From Flammeovirga sp. OC4 (lineage in GTDB: Bacteria > Bacteroidota > Bacteroidia > Cytophagales > Flammeovirgaceae), in NCBI RefSeq assembly GCF_000812565.1, contig NZ_JTAM01000032.1, forward strand, positions 1 through 58,804: DNA of 58,804 nucleotides, written 5' to 3'. The notes under the pieces are model-generated. The model was not told the origin of the DNA and searched no databases. It saw only the letters and a program-made list of their open reading frames with translations. Position numbers and translations under genes: made by a program. Position 1 is the stretch's first letter. Each line of letters starts with the position of its first letter. Positions 1 through 9,864 of the stretch are shown here, one piece after another.

Positions 1-127
1 CAGTCCGTTTTGATGGGGTAACTATATTAAGCCAAAAGAGTGATTAGAAGAATTTGAAAGTACTAATTCATGAAAATATAACTTAAACTTAAATTATTAG
101 TCTTATAGTTCACATTATACTAGAAAT

Positions 128-183
128 AATACAATCACATCTACCTGTTTATTTTTTGTAAAATAGGCTGATGTGATTGTATT
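128..183. terminator. Inverted repeat at the 3' end of the polysaccharide operon
   Basis: Arms of 14 bases, AATACAATCACATC (128-141) and GATGTGATTGTATT (170-183), pair perfectly around a 28-base loop that can itself pair partly. The repeat lies about 30 bases beyond the stop codon of the GDP-fucose synthase gene, the last gene of the leftward operon. No strong T tract follows on the minus strand, so its role as a terminator rests mainly on position. The remaining bases 1-127 show no gene. Confidence 0.55.
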
Positions 184-214
184 TAATCCTTACACAAAAG
201 TAATTAAATTAAAT

Positions 215-1159
215 CTAACGTTCTGCTAGAACAGAGTAATTTTTTAAGAAATCTTCATAAGTTAATTCAATTCCTTGTTTTAAATCAATTTTATGCTTCC
301 AACCTGAGTTGTTTAGAAGAGAAACATCCATTAATTTTCTTGGAGTACCATCTGGTTTTGAACTGTCCCATACTAACTCACCTTCAAAACCAACGACTTC
401 TTTAATAGTTTCTGCTAATTCTTTTATACTCAAGTCAACACCTGTTCCTACATTTACAAATTGTTTCTCATCATAGTTTTGCATTAAATAGAAACAAGCC
501 TCTGCTAAATCATCTACAAACATGAATTCTCTAAGAGGAGAACCAGTACCCCATACTTCTACAGTAGGATCATTATTAACTTTTGCTTCATGGAATTTTC
601 TTAACAAAGCAGGAAGTACGTGTGAGTTCTTAGGGTGGTAATTATCATTGTAGCCATATAAATTTGTAGGCATTGCAGAAATGAAATTACAACCATATTG
701 ATCTCTATATGCCTCACACATTTTAATACCTGATATCTTTGCTATTGCATATGGTTCGTTAGTTTGCTCTAAGGTATCTGTCAAAAGATATTCTTCCTTT
801 AATGGTTGAGGAGCTAATTTTGGATAAATACAAGATGAACCTAAGAACATTAACTTCTTAACTCCTTGAGCATAACTTTGATGAATTACATTATTTTGAA
901 TCATCAAATTCTCATATAAGAATTGACCTCTGTATATATTATTAGCAAGGATACCCCCAACTTTTGCGGCCGCTAAAAAAACATATTCAGGTTTTTCTTC
1001 TTCGAAAAACGTTTTGACAGCTAATTGATCGGTTAAGTTTAATTCAGAAGATGTCCTAGTAATAATATTTGAAAAACCCTCTTCTTGTAGTTTTCTAACT
1101 ATCGCAGAACCTACCATACCTCTATGGCCAGCTACATATATTTTTGATGTTTTTTCCAT
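215..1159 (-). CDS. fcl: GDP-L-fucose synthase
   Basis: This 314-residue short-chain dehydrogenase performs the C3/C5 epimerisation and NADPH-dependent 4-reduction of GDP-4-keto-6-deoxy-D-mannose to give GDP-L-fucose in the cytoplasm. The Rossmann motif GHRGMVG is at 11-17, SSC at 108-110, and the catalytic YAIAK (Tyr137, Lys141) fits the Fcl/WcaG family, as does the length. It lies downstream of gmd, which makes its substrate, with a long palindrome in the 85-base gap between them. It is the last gene of the polysaccharide locus. The assignment is firm by motif and by context. Confidence 0.95.
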   Translation of the reverse strand: MEKTSKIYVAGHRGMVGSAIVRKLQEEGFSNIITRTSSELNLTDQLAVKTFFEEEKPEYVFLAAAKVGGILANNIYRGQFLYENLMIQNNVIHQSYAQGVKKLMFLGSSCIYPKLAPQPLKEEYLLTDTLEQTNEPYAIAKISGIKMCEAYRDQYGCNFISAMPTNLYGYNDNYHPKNSHVLPALLRKFHEAKVNNDPTVEVWGTGSPLREFMFVDDLAEACFYLMQNYDEKQFVNVGTGVDLSIKELAETIKEVVGFEGELVWDSSKPDGTPRKLMDVSLLNNSGWKHKIDLKQGIELTYEDFLKNYSVLAER

Positions 1160-1183
1160 TATATTTACGTTTTTAAACGTGCT

Positions 1184-1229
1184 AAATCATCAAAAGCCCA
1201 TGAATTAATTCATGGGCTTTTGATGATTT
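1184..1229. terminator. 46-base perfect palindrome between gmd and fcl
   Basis: Arms 1184-1206 and 1207-1229 are exact reverse complements (23 bases each, no unpaired loop), with the core CCCATGAATTAATTCATGGG. It fills much of the gap between the gmd stop and the fcl start on the minus strand. It could act as a partial terminator, an mRNA-processing or stabilising hairpin, or a protein-binding palindrome. There is no long T tract on either side, so complete termination is not certain. Confidence 0.6.
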
Positions 1230-1244
1230 GTCAAGTATAAAGTT

Positions 1245-2357
1245 TTATTCGTATTGATTTAAAATATCATGACCACCTTCTAAAAGGTATTTCTCTTTCT
1301 TAAATAGTTTTAAGTCAGATTGCATCATATCTTTCACCAAACCATCTAAATCATATTCTAATTCCCAACCTAATTTTTCCTTAGATTTAGTAGGATCTCC
1401 AATTAATAGATCTACTTCAGTAGGACGGAAGTATTGAGGGTCAACCTTTAGTACAACTTGCCCAACTTCTACTTGATATTCAGGGTTGCTACAAGATTTG
1501 ATTTTTGCAATTTCATCAACACCTTCTCCCTCGAAATCTAGTTCAATCCCTACTTCAGCAAAAGACATCTTCACAAAATCACGTATGGTTGTAGTAACAC
1601 CAGTAGCAATTACAAAGTCTTCAGCAGTATCTTGTTGAAGGATTAACCACATTGCTTTAACATAATCTTTTGCATGTCCCCAGTCACGCTTAGAATTGAG
1701 GTTACCAAGATATAATGTATCTTGTAATCCTAATGCAATCTTTGATACAGCTCTTGTGATTTTACGAGTAACAAATGTTTCACCACGAATAGGAGATTCA
1801 TGGTTGAATAAAATACCATTACAAGCGTACATATTGTAAGCTTCACGGTAGTTTACAGTAATCCAGTAACCATAAAGTTTAGCAACTGCATATGGAGAAC
1901 GTGGGTAGAAAGGAGTAGTTTCTTTTTGAGGTACCTCTTGTACTAAGCCATATAACTCTGAAGTTGATGCTTGATAGATTCTTGTTTTTTCGGTTAAACC
2001 TAACAATCTAACAGCTTCAAGAATTCTTAGCGTACCCAAAGCATCTACATTACCTACATATTCAGGAGTGTCAAAACTTACTCTTACATGAGACATTGCA
2101 CCAAGATTGTAAATTTCATCTGGTTGAACCTCTTGTATAATTCTAGTAAGGTTCATAGAGTCTGTAAGGTCTCCATAGTGTAGTTTAAGCTTTACATCAG
2201 TCTCGTGAGGATCTTGATATAAATGATCAATTCTGTCTGTATTAAATAAGGAAGAACGGCGTTTTATACCGTGTACTTCATAACCTTTTTCCAATAATAG
2301 TTCAGTTAGGTAAGCACCATCTTGACCTGTAATGCCTGTTATTAAAGCTTTTTTCAT
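1245..2357 (-). CDS. gmd: GDP-mannose 4,6-dehydratase
   Basis: The enzyme converts GDP-D-mannose to GDP-4-keto-6-deoxy-D-mannose, the precursor of GDP-L-fucose and related deoxysugars. The 370-residue protein has the NADP-binding motif GITGQDG at 8-14, the family sequence HGIKRRSS at 29-36, and the catalytic YAVAK (Tyr156, Lys160). Its start overlaps the stop of the upstream WecG/TagA-type transferase by four bases, which indicates translational coupling. With fcl it forms a complete two-step GDP-fucose branch. The genes supplying GDP-mannose (manA/manB/manC) are not in the window. Confidence 0.96.
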   Translation of the reverse strand: MKKALITGITGQDGAYLTELLLEKGYEVHGIKRRSSLFNTDRIDHLYQDPHETDVKLKLHYGDLTDSMNLTRIIQEVQPDEIYNLGAMSHVRVSFDTPEYVGNVDALGTLRILEAVRLLGLTEKTRIYQASTSELYGLVQEVPQKETTPFYPRSPYAVAKLYGYWITVNYREAYNMYACNGILFNHESPIRGETFVTRKITRAVSKIALGLQDTLYLGNLNSKRDWGHAKDYVKAMWLILQQDTAEDFVIATGVTTTIRDFVKMSFAEVGIELDFEGEGVDEIAKIKSCSNPEYQVEVGQVVLKVDPQYFRPTEVDLLIGDPTKSKEKLGWELEYDLDGLVKDMMQSDLKLFKKEKYLLEGGHDILNQYE

Positions 2358-3070
2358 TTAAGTGTTAATTTTTTTTTAAAAATATCTATAATAAATAATG
2401 GAGTAGAAATGATATTTCTTCTCCAAAGTCTTTTTGGTTCTTTTAGAAACCTAGGAAACCATTCTAATCCCATATTTATCCAGAATTTACTAGGTCTTTC
2501 TACGGTGCCAGCATAGAAATCAAAAACCGCACCTATACAAGTAGCTATGTTAAAATTAATATTGTTTTTATTTTTATTAAGCCATTTTTCTTGTTTAGGA
2601 GCAGTCATTCCTATGAAGAGTATATCTGGCATAAAATCATTAATTTTATTGCACATAACTCTATTGTCCTCAAAATTAAAATCTGGTTTAAATGGAGGAG
2701 AATAACATCCAAAAGTAATATTTGGATATTCTATTTCAATTTTTTGTCTTATTTTTTCAAGCGTCTGCTCAGAAGCCCCCAAATAAAATATGGAAAGTTT
2801 ATTAGAGTTTGCATAATTGAGTAAATATTCATGGATGTCAGCACCTGCAATTTTCTTGATAGTTTTATTAAATAATATTTTAAATGCATAAACAATTCCA
2901 ATTCCATCTGGTAATAAGTAGTTAGAATTACTAAGAGCAGAATAAAAATCATCATCAGACTTACTAGTTATATAAGAATGAGGATTAATTGTATTGATTA
3001 TATACTTTTTTTTGTCTACAATGTTTAAATTAGATAATTTATCATTATAAATATTAAATTCCTTAAACAT
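2354..3070 (-). CDS. WecG/TagA/CpsF-family glycosyltransferase
   Basis: The 238-residue protein carries the two hallmark stretches of this family: [12 protein letters not shown] at 52-63, with the conserved Asp55, and [12 protein letters not shown] at 152-163. Members (WecG, TagA, CpsF) transfer an N-acetylmannosamine-type or mannosaminuronic sugar onto a lipid-linked acceptor on the cytoplasmic side of the membrane. There is no N-terminal membrane segment. It overlaps gmd by four bases and follows a GT2 gene by seven bases. The family is clear. The sugar transferred cannot be told from the sequence. Confidence 0.85.
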   Translation of the reverse strand: MFKEFNIYNDKLSNLNIVDKKKYIINTINPHSYITSKSDDDFYSALSNSNYLLPDGIGIVYAFKILFNKTIKKIAGADIHEYLLNYANSNKLSIFYLGASEQTLEKIRQKIEIEYPNITFGCYSPPFKPDFNFEDNRVMCNKINDFMPDILFIGMTAPKQEKWLNKNKNNINFNIATCIGAVFDFYAGTVERPSKFWINMGLEWFPRFLKEPKRLWRRNIISTPLFIIDIFKKKLTLK

Positions 3071-3077
3071 ATAAAAA

Positions 3078-3971
3078 TTAATTTATGATTTGTAAAAACT
3101 TATCTTTAAGACGACTATATAAAGAAAATTTTGAGTAAAACTCTTTTATCAAAGAATCATTATAAGTTTGGAACTTTTCAAAGGTAAATGACCTCTTATT
3201 TGAAACATCTAAAGTTGTGTTAAACCTTTTCGTTTTATGGGTGTGGGTAGCTTTTTCCGAGAATCCTATACTTTGAACTTTAGATTTTTTTGGGAAAACG
3301 GTAGCTTTATTACATAAAAACTGTTGATAACAAAATCTAATAGCCCATGAATCAATCTTGCCATTCATCTGATTATCTAGCATGTTTGATAAGTCACTTC
3401 CTCCTTTATTAAATTCCTTTCTTTTTAATTTATCTTTTTTAAAATTACTATAACTCTTTACCTCCCAGTCAATAGTTTCCCAATTATACTTCCATGTTCC
3501 CCAACCCCAGGAAGAACTCCTTACTCCAAAATAGTAGTCTTCTTTAAGATTATTTAATGTTTTAAGGTCAAAAGAATATCCAGATATAGAAAAAATATTT
3601 TCACTGTCTTTGTAATATTCTAATCCTTGATTCATAAAATCTAAAAAATTCTGACTTGTGATTAAATCATCTTCAACAACTATTACTTTATCATAGTCTT
3701 CAAATACTTTTGAAACACCATAAATAATTGATTTTGCAAGACCTTTATTAATATTAGCTTCAAAAATTTTTATTTTTTTGAATCCAGTTATTGAATGTAG
3801 ATAATTTCTTACTTCATCAACTTCTTTAGAAGCGTTTTTATTTTTGGGACCGTCACTAAAGATATAAACATGGCTTTCACTTGCTAGATAGTTCTTTTTT
3901 AAAGAACTAATTGTCTTCCTTGTTTCTTCAAGCCTGTTATATGTGAATATACAAATGGGAGCAATACTCAT
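3078..3971 (-). CDS. GT2-like (GT-A fold) glycosyltransferase
   Basis: This 297-residue protein begins with APICIFTYNRLEETRKT, the usual start of a nucleotide-binding GT-A domain, and has VVEDDL (Glu100-Asp101-Asp102) at the place of the metal-binding DxD motif. The overall layout resembles the GNT-I/GT2-like transferases found in bacterial capsule loci. The C-terminal third is Lys- and aromatic-rich with no further recognisable domain. It is packed between two other transferase genes, with gaps of 7 and 4 bases. The donor and acceptor sugars are unknown. Confidence 0.75.
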   Translation of the reverse strand: MSIAPICIFTYNRLEETRKTISSLKKNYLASESHVYIFSDGPKNKNASKEVDEVRNYLHSITGFKKIKIFEANINKGLAKSIIYGVSKVFEDYDKVIVVEDDLITSQNFLDFMNQGLEYYKDSENIFSISGYSFDLKTLNNLKEDYYFGVRSSSWGWGTWKYNWETIDWEVKSYSNFKKDKLKRKEFNKGGSDLSNMLDNQMNGKIDSWAIRFCYQQFLCNKATVFPKKSKVQSIGFSEKATHTHKTKRFNTTLDVSNKRSFTFEKFQTYNDSLIKEFYSKFSLYSRLKDKFLQIIN

Positions 3972-3975
3972 ATAT

Positions 3976-4797
3976 TTATTTTTTTGGGTATATTGAAGGA
4001 AAAATAAGTTTTAAATAAGCTTTAATTATATCAAAACGCCAAGACTTTTTCCAGTGTCTTTTTCTGAATAAAGTATATTCTTTGATATTGAGTCCATTAG
4101 GTGATTTAAAATGTTCCCACCTCTGGGATATAGAGTAATTAGGGTTACACCATCTTGGTAAACCATTAGGCTCACATGAAGCTAAATAATTTGAAGAAGA
4201 GTATATAGCTCCTCCTTGTTCAATTAATCTTAAACCATAATCATAATCTCCCATACCATGTGTATAATCCTGTGATAATATGCCAATTTTTTTTACCACT
4301 ATTGATGGGACTAAAACAAAGTTACCATTTAAGTATTTTCCTTTCTGAGGCTTTCCTGATGGTAAAATGGGTTTATAAGTGTGGTCTCTCAAACCATATG
4401 AAAATTTATTTGAATTCATATGATCTTCACACAATCCAGAAATTATTATTGTATTTTTTTCGATCGAATTATAATCATTAATAATATTGTCAATTGCATT
4501 TTCATATAAATATGTGTCATCATTTAGCCAGATATAAAAATTATACTCCTTTTCTTTTAAGGCAGTATCCCATGCTTTTCTCATACCACCATTCCAAAAG
4601 AGGTTGCCACTTCCTTGAATAATATTGACAAAAGGTAGTTGTTTTTTTACTAAAAAAGAGGTGTTATCTGTAGATCCATCATCCACTAAATAAATATCAT
4701 ATAATGTATAATTACTAATTTTTTTTAAGCATTGAATAGTGTTTTTTACTCGGTTATGACAAGTTAGGAGAATTGCAATTTTTAAATTTGTTTTCAT
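3976..4797 (-). CDS. Family 2 glycosyltransferase
   Basis: A 273-residue GT-A transferase. Residues 8-16 (ILLTCHNRV) and 38-46 (VDDGSTDNT) form the nucleotide-sugar site, and LNDDT at 91-95 is the DxD-like metal site. The GNLFWNGGMRKAWD stretch at 64-77 is typical of rhamnosyltransferase-like GT2 proteins. It acts in the cytoplasm on the growing lipid-linked repeat unit. Its start overlaps the stop of the Wzy-like gene by four bases, so the two are probably co-translated. The linkage formed is not predictable. Confidence 0.82.
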   Translation of the reverse strand: MKTNLKIAILLTCHNRVKNTIQCLKKISNYTLYDIYLVDDGSTDNTSFLVKKQLPFVNIIQGSGNLFWNGGMRKAWDTALKEKEYNFYIWLNDDTYLYENAIDNIINDYNSIEKNTIIISGLCEDHMNSNKFSYGLRDHTYKPILPSGKPQKGKYLNGNFVLVPSIVVKKIGILSQDYTHGMGDYDYGLRLIEQGGAIYSSSNYLASCEPNGLPRWCNPNYSISQRWEHFKSPNGLNIKEYTLFRKRHWKKSWRFDIIKAYLKLIFPSIYPKK

Positions 4798-6017
4798 ATT
4801 TTTAGTATATGTGAAATCTTTTTATCGCTTGAATTAATTAATAATTCATTTGAAATAAGACCAAGGAAAAACCAAAAGAAAAAGAAGTTTGTATCAAATT
4901 GAGTGAACTCTTCAATAAAAGACAAAGGCCAACGAGAACTAATGATGAGTGACAAAATTATAATAAATTTATTATTTGAGTTCGTTATTGCACTTTTGGT
5001 AATGTTATAAAGTAAAAGGAAATATAAAAGTACCCCAATGACACCATATCTCAATAATGAGTTTAATATGCCTACCTCTGATCCATATCGCATACCTTTG
5101 ATAGCACCTCCTGTATTATAAAAGTGAAAACTTTTATATTTTCCAACGGCACCTTTACCAAATAGTAAATCATCTAAAGAATTTAATGAGCTTAAAGTTT
5201 CTTGATATATAAAGGTTCTTGTATCAGCTGCTAAATCTGAAACAGCACTATCGGTATTACCTATTTCAATTTTTTCTCCTGAGCTATTAAAGTCTTTGAA
5301 AATATTAAAAGTGCTTGTATATCCCAAGTATAAGAAAACGAAAGGAATCAAAAAAAGTATTTTATGGCAAATTAAAATTAGTCGTTTAGGAATTTTATTG
5401 AAAACTATGAAAGGTATCATTATTGATATTGTCAATAATGCTTTTAATACACCAGTTCTAAAAGTAATATCTGATAATACAGCGACTAACATTGTTATTA
5501 CTAATATTATTCTTTTTTTTGGCCATAAAAGTGTTAATGGAAAAAAAAAACTAATTGATATAACGATTCTATGATATGTTTCAGAATTTATTTGGTTTAA
5601 CAAAAAGTATGTCAATAAAGCAAATGGGTAAATAATATTAATATTTTTATTTAAGATTAGCTGACTTGATTTTAAATTGAAACCCAAATAAAATGCTAAA
5701 CAAATAAAGGTAAATGGTATCGAGGTTCCAAATAAAAATTTCCAATCATAGTAATCATTAATATTAAATAAGGACCTAAATAATTGAAAAGTTAACCATA
5801 TAACAAATGCATTATAATATAATTTGGTTGAATATTTTAAATCTTCTTTATTTGAATGGAAAAAAGAATGTATTAGAAAAATAATGCAAGCATATACCAC
5901 AATAAAGAATAAAACTGAAAAAAAACTAGACGTATTACCCATATTGGCAGATATTCTAATTAAATCTAATATCCCGATAGATAGCAAAAAAATATTTGAC
6001 TTTATATTTTTGACCAT
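4794..6017 (-). CDS. Wzy-like polysaccharide polymerase
   Basis: The 407-residue protein is almost entirely hydrophobic, with about ten predicted membrane segments and one larger polar loop around residues 225-310 that contains several charged residues, as in O-antigen polymerases and ligases. Sequence conservation in this family is poor, so the call rests on topology, length and position among Wzx, transferases and Wzc. It would join flipped repeat units at the periplasmic face of the inner membrane. It sits between a GT4 and a GT2 gene with gaps of a few bases or overlaps. An O-antigen ligase is the main alternative. Confidence 0.7.
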   Translation of the reverse strand: MVKNIKSNIFLLSIGILDLIRISANMGNTSSFFSVLFFIVVYACIIFLIHSFFHSNKEDLKYSTKLYYNAFVIWLTFQLFRSLFNINDYYDWKFLFGTSIPFTFICLAFYLGFNLKSSQLILNKNINIIYPFALLTYFLLNQINSETYHRIVISISFFFPLTLLWPKKRIILVITMLVAVLSDITFRTGVLKALLTISIMIPFIVFNKIPKRLILICHKILFLIPFVFLYLGYTSTFNIFKDFNSSGEKIEIGNTDSAVSDLAADTRTFIYQETLSSLNSLDDLLFGKGAVGKYKSFHFYNTGGAIKGMRYGSEVGILNSLLRYGVIGVLLYFLLLYNITKSAITNSNNKFIIILSLIISSRWPLSFIEEFTQFDTNFFFFWFFLGLISNELLINSSDKKISHILKI

Positions 6018-6020
6018 TAA

Positions 6021-7136
6021 TTATTTTTGTCTATACAATTTTAATAGATTAATTAAACTTTTTTCCATATTAAATTCACTTTGGACAAAATGATAAGCAT
6101 TATTAGATAATTGTACCCTTAGCTTCTCATTACTAAATAATTGGAAAATTGCATTCTTTAAAGATTCAATATCAGGATTAATCAATAAACCATTATCATT
6201 TTTTTGAATAAAATCTCTTAACCCATGAGAGTTGTATAAAATTGTTGGAATTTTACAGTACATAGACTCTATAACTACATTTCCTAACCCTTCAAATTTA
6301 GAAGGCATTATTAATGCATCTGAGGCAATTAAATAATCTCTAACATTATTTTTATTTCCTAAGAATAATATCTCATTGTGAACATTAAGTTGCTTAGATA
6401 ATTCTATCTCATCTTTTTCACATATACCACTCCCTAAATGAAGTAGTTTTATATTTGGTATTTTACTTTTTAATTCATGTACTGCATGTATAATGTGATC
6501 GTGTTGTTTTTCAGGTACACACCTACCTATGGTTATTAAAACAAAATCATCGTAATTAATTCCTAGTTGATTCCTTAAATTAATAACTTCTTTTTTATCA
6601 TTAGCTGGTTTAAAGTTATTTTTATTTACCCAATTGGGTATATAGTATGTACGGTTATGATAGTTATTTTTTTCATTTTCATAAACACTTTTACTAATGC
6701 TGTGAAATTTTGCATTAAAAAAGAATCGAATGATAAATCTCCGTATTATAGCTAAAATTTTAGTTAAAGGTCTGTTGTTGAATACATTGTGTTGACTTTT
6801 GATACATTTAATATTTAAGAAAAAACAAATAACAGCAGGGAAATAAATAGTAGATTTATGAATATGTACAACATTAATTTGTTGTTCTTTTAAAATTCTA
6901 AATAATTGTATGTAAAAAGCTAAACCTGATAAAGAGAATACAATATTGGGATTTTTGTAGTGTAGATGATAAGTTTTATAACCTTTTTCTTGGTACTTTC
7001 TATAAAGTTCACCTTCATATTTCCCAGAGCTTAATGCAAAAAGTTTATTGCTTTTTTTTAACTCTTCAGCAGCATCTAAATACATTAATTCAGCACCAGA
7101 AACATTAATTTCATTAAAAATATGTAAAATATTCAT
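6021..7136 (-). CDS. Family 4 glycosyltransferase
   Basis: A 371-residue GT-B protein. It has the N-terminal acceptor half MNILHIFNEINVSGAE and the donor half with ITIGRCVPEKQHDHI (Arg205, Lys210). The FEGLGNVVIE stretch is the EX7E motif with Glu282 and Glu290. These features define retaining GT4 transferases using nucleotide-sugar donors. It overlaps the acyltransferase gene by four bases. The substrate is unknown. It should be one of at least four transferases that assemble the repeat unit. Confidence 0.87.
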   Translation of the reverse strand: MNILHIFNEINVSGAELMYLDAAEELKKSNKLFALSSGKYEGELYRKYQEKGYKTYHLHYKNPNIVFSLSGLAFYIQLFRILKEQQINVVHIHKSTIYFPAVICFFLNIKCIKSQHNVFNNRPLTKILAIIRRFIIRFFFNAKFHSISKSVYENEKNNYHNRTYYIPNWVNKNNFKPANDKKEVINLRNQLGINYDDFVLITIGRCVPEKQHDHIIHAVHELKSKIPNIKLLHLGSGICEKDEIELSKQLNVHNEILFLGNKNNVRDYLIASDALIMPSKFEGLGNVVIESMYCKIPTILYNSHGLRDFIQKNDNGLLINPDIESLKNAIFQLFSNEKLRVQLSNNAYHFVQSEFNMEKSLINLLKLYRQK

Positions 7137-7819
7137 TTTTTTATTTTATAATTTATTGACCAATTCACATCATTTTTTAAAGTTTTATTTGGTACACCCG
7201 CAGATAATGTATTATTACTAACAGATTTAGTAACTAAACTTCCCATACCAATTATAGAATTACTACCAATTGTAACACCTTTTAAAATATTTGTTTTAGA
7301 ACCAACCCATACGTGATTTCCAATGATAATTGGTTTTTCAGGGTTAATCTGATCATTATTTTTATCAAATATTGTATGTGTATCGCTTGCCCATATTTCG
7401 ATCATATCTGAAAACATACAATCATTTCCAATAATTATATCATTATTAACGCCAACATTAACGATTCTTACCCCTCCAAAAGTGGTATTGTTTCCTATTT
7501 CAATTTTACACCCTTGCCCTCTAACAATAATATTTCCAATAAATCTTGAGTTATTTTTTAATATTATAGAATTATTATTGCCGTCAATTGTAATATTAGT
7601 ATTCAAAATAGTTGAATTATTAGCTAATATTTCATTAAAATTACCAGAAATGTTTAGTCTAAAGTTGTTAACATGACATTCTGTTAATTTAAGATGATTT
7701 TTTTTATCGATTTTGATATTAGCTTTTAAAAAAAGATGATTTCTTTCAAGAATGATATTTTTATTCTTGTTATACAGGACATATAATATACTGACTAACT
7801 TTAGTAGTATTATTTTCAT
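7133..7819 (-). CDS. Hexapeptide-repeat acyltransferase (WbbJ/LbH type)
   Basis: The 228-residue protein has an irregular Asn/Ile-rich beta-helical N-terminal half and a classical left-handed beta-helix from about residue 160, with IIIGNHVWVGSKTNILKG, IGSNSIIGMGS and the terminal SAGVPNK. His148 in SDTHTIFD is a candidate catalytic base. Such enzymes O-acetylate, or less often otherwise acylate, sugars of the repeat unit. It is the first gene after a 72-base gap, the longest gap within this part of the operon. The acceptor is unknown. Confidence 0.82.
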   Translation of the reverse strand: MKIILLKLVSILYVLYNKNKNIILERNHLFLKANIKIDKKNHLKLTECHVNNFRLNISGNFNEILANNSTILNTNITIDGNNNSIILKNNSRFIGNIIVRGQGCKIEIGNNTTFGGVRIVNVGVNNDIIIGNDCMFSDMIEIWASDTHTIFDKNNDQINPEKPIIIGNHVWVGSKTNILKGVTIGSNSIIGMGSLVTKSVSNNTLSAGVPNKTLKNDVNWSINYKIKK

Positions 7820-7891
7820 AACGAAAAAAATATAATTTTACTACAAATTTATATTTACACCAATAACGATTTTTGCCATATCAAGTAAAAG

Positions 7892-8839
7892 TTACCAATA
7901 ACAACTACCTTCAATAGTATTGTGATTTTGTGGTTTATCTTTATCATCTGGTCTTACCCAATATTCATTAAATAAATTCATGTACGGCCACACAATATAT
8001 TCTTCCCATCTAGAACCAATAATCCCAAAAAGTAATTGAGTTACTCCCGCTAGGTGAATTGATTTTTTTCCTTGTCTTTTTACATGAGCAGCAAGAGGCA
8101 AACCATATGAACCTGCTCCTATGATACATATATCGTACTCAATAGAATCAATCTCATTTTTCATGTGTTCTAAAGCATCAAACCAACTTTCATATTCACA
8201 AATACCACCTAAACTTTGAACAGCTTTTACTGTTATTAAATTAAACTTTGGTAAAAAGTTATTTTCAAAAATAAGATTTCTTCTTTTGTATTGCTCAACT
8301 ATAGTTTCCGAAAATGGATGTACAACTAATACATTTTTTCCTTCAAGTGCTTTAGTCCATGGATTTGTACAAAAGAAAGGCTCAAGATCTTCTAGAACGA
8401 CTCTTTTACAATTTTTTAAACTGTTTTTAAAGTATTTCTCATTATTCAACCAAGATCCGAGTAAATCAATTTCTTTTATATCAGATAGCATTATTTCACA
8501 GAATTGTTCAACTGATTTATAATCAGTGGGGAAAAATCCTGACCAATTCTTGAGTTGATGTATATAACTATTAACCCACCACCACTCAGGAGTTTCACCT
8601 TTAATGTATTTAATTGAAGATCTTGCTGGGTTTTTAATACCATAGTAATTGACAAGATTAAGCATTTCAGTTGAACCAAAACGGGCAATCATTCTTGGTT
8701 CGTTATCCATTAACAAATTATAAATTAGTTCATTTGAATATTCTTTGTTGGAAAATATTTTCCAATTTCTTAATTCAAAATTTGAAGGGTTATATTTCGA
8801 ATATATTTTTCTGAAAATCTTTAATATACTTTTATTCAT
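7892..8839 (-). CDS. GT-D-fold-like putative glycosyltransferase (DUF1792-related)
   Basis: This 315-residue protein has MIARFGSTEML at 50-60, which resembles the RFGDGE signature at the start of GT-D domains (DUF1792 family). The C-terminal stretch with IIGAGSYGLPLAAHVKRQGK (239-258) and IHLAGVTQLLFGIIGSRW (261-278) is common in proteins of this kind from capsule loci. No signal peptide or membrane segment is visible. The gene lies between the acyltransferase and the sulfotransferase genes. A transferase role is inferred from weak motif resemblance. The sugar added and even catalytic competence are unproven (GSTE in place of GDGE). Confidence 0.55.
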   Translation of the reverse strand: MNKSILKIFRKIYSKYNPSNFELRNWKIFSNKEYSNELIYNLLMDNEPRMIARFGSTEMLNLVNYYGIKNPARSSIKYIKGETPEWWWVNSYIHQLKNWSGFFPTDYKSVEQFCEIMLSDIKEIDLLGSWLNNEKYFKNSLKNCKRVVLEDLEPFFCTNPWTKALEGKNVLVVHPFSETIVEQYKRRNLIFENNFLPKFNLITVKAVQSLGGICEYESWFDALEHMKNEIDSIEYDICIIGAGSYGLPLAAHVKRQGKKSIHLAGVTQLLFGIIGSRWEEYIVWPYMNLFNEYWVRPDDKDKPQNHNTIEGSCYW

Positions 8840-8853
8840 TTCTTTTGAAGAAT

Positions 8854-9864
8854 CTAATCGATTTTTAAATATTTATATTTTATTAGTTTTGTCACATCTA
8901 ACTTGAATTTATCATGTAAGGGAGTGTTTTTTTTATTGAAAATACAAACTATGTCATTTTCACTTATAATATTACTATTAATTTCAATAGAAGTAAACTT
9001 GATATTTTTTTTAGGAAGAATAGGTTCTATCATTGCATCATAAAATGACTTTAGTACTTTCTTTACTCTTACTGGTAGAAACAAATAAATATTTTTTCGT
9101 AAAAGATGTCTTATTTTATAACTAATTGTAATGTTGTCAGTCATCTTTTTACCATCTTTCGTAGATATAGTTACATTGTAGTTTTTATTTGATAAGTTCT
9201 TTCTAACTATACTCTGATCTATATTTAGTATTTCAGAAAGAGGTTTGATTATTGAGGCAATATCATGTTTGAAATCTTCATATAATAATATAATCAAATC
9301 AGATTCGTCAAAATGTTCTAAATAAGAATTTAATAGTTGAGAGTAGTTGAAAATAAGATTATCATTATTTATAAAGTTTTCTTCGAACCATAACTTAGGA
9401 TTACTGAAACTATTATTAATTTGAGTAATGTGATGATATTGTTGAATATAAAAAGAAGGAATTAAAGTTATTTGTGATCTTAAAGTAATTATAATCTTGA
9501 TTTCTTCAAATATACCCTCAAATACTTCTTTTATCTTTGCTGCATTAAACCTTGCATTATTATTATAATATGCCCACGAAAAATTCTCACAGAAGAAGGA
9601 AATATTTTCGTTAGAAATCACAAAGCATTTTTTGTTACTTTCTTTGATAGCAATAAGTTCTTTTGAGTATTTAATGTCGTTATCTATACCAGTAATGTAT
9701 TTTATAATATTACCACAATATAGGTTGCCAAATAATTCACTTTTTTTATTCAGGTGATTTAGGTATTCGATTTCATTGTCCTTATATAATTTTGTAAATA
9801 AGTTTAGTTGTAAAGATGTTGTTGCAGTTTTAGGATAACCTATATGTACGATTAATTTTTTCAT
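8854..9864 (-). CDS. PAPS-dependent sulfotransferase
   Basis: The 336-residue protein starts with HIGYPKTATTSLQ (residues 7-19), the 5'-phosphosulfate-binding loop of PAPS sulfotransferases. The 3'-phosphate site fits Arg129 and Ser137 (R-x7-S), as in the wider family. It probably transfers sulfate from 3'-phosphoadenylyl sulfate to a hydroxyl of the glycan repeat unit in the cytoplasm. It overlaps the Wzx gene by four bases and precedes the GT-D-like gene by 14 bases, so it is an integral part of the operon. The lysine-rich C-terminal part carries no known domain. Confidence 0.8.
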   Translation of the reverse strand: MKKLIVHIGYPKTATTSLQLNLFTKLYKDNEIEYLNHLNKKSELFGNLYCGNIIKYITGIDNDIKYSKELIAIKESNKKCFVISNENISFFCENFSWAYYNNNARFNAAKIKEVFEGIFEEIKIIITLRSQITLIPSFYIQQYHHITQINNSFSNPKLWFEENFINNDNLIFNYSQLLNSYLEHFDESDLIILLYEDFKHDIASIIKPLSEILNIDQSIVRKNLSNKNYNVTISTKDGKKMTDNITISYKIRHLLRKNIYLFLPVRVKKVLKSFYDAMIEPILPKKNIKFTSIEINSNIISENDIVCIFNKKNTPLHDKFKLDVTKLIKYKYLKID

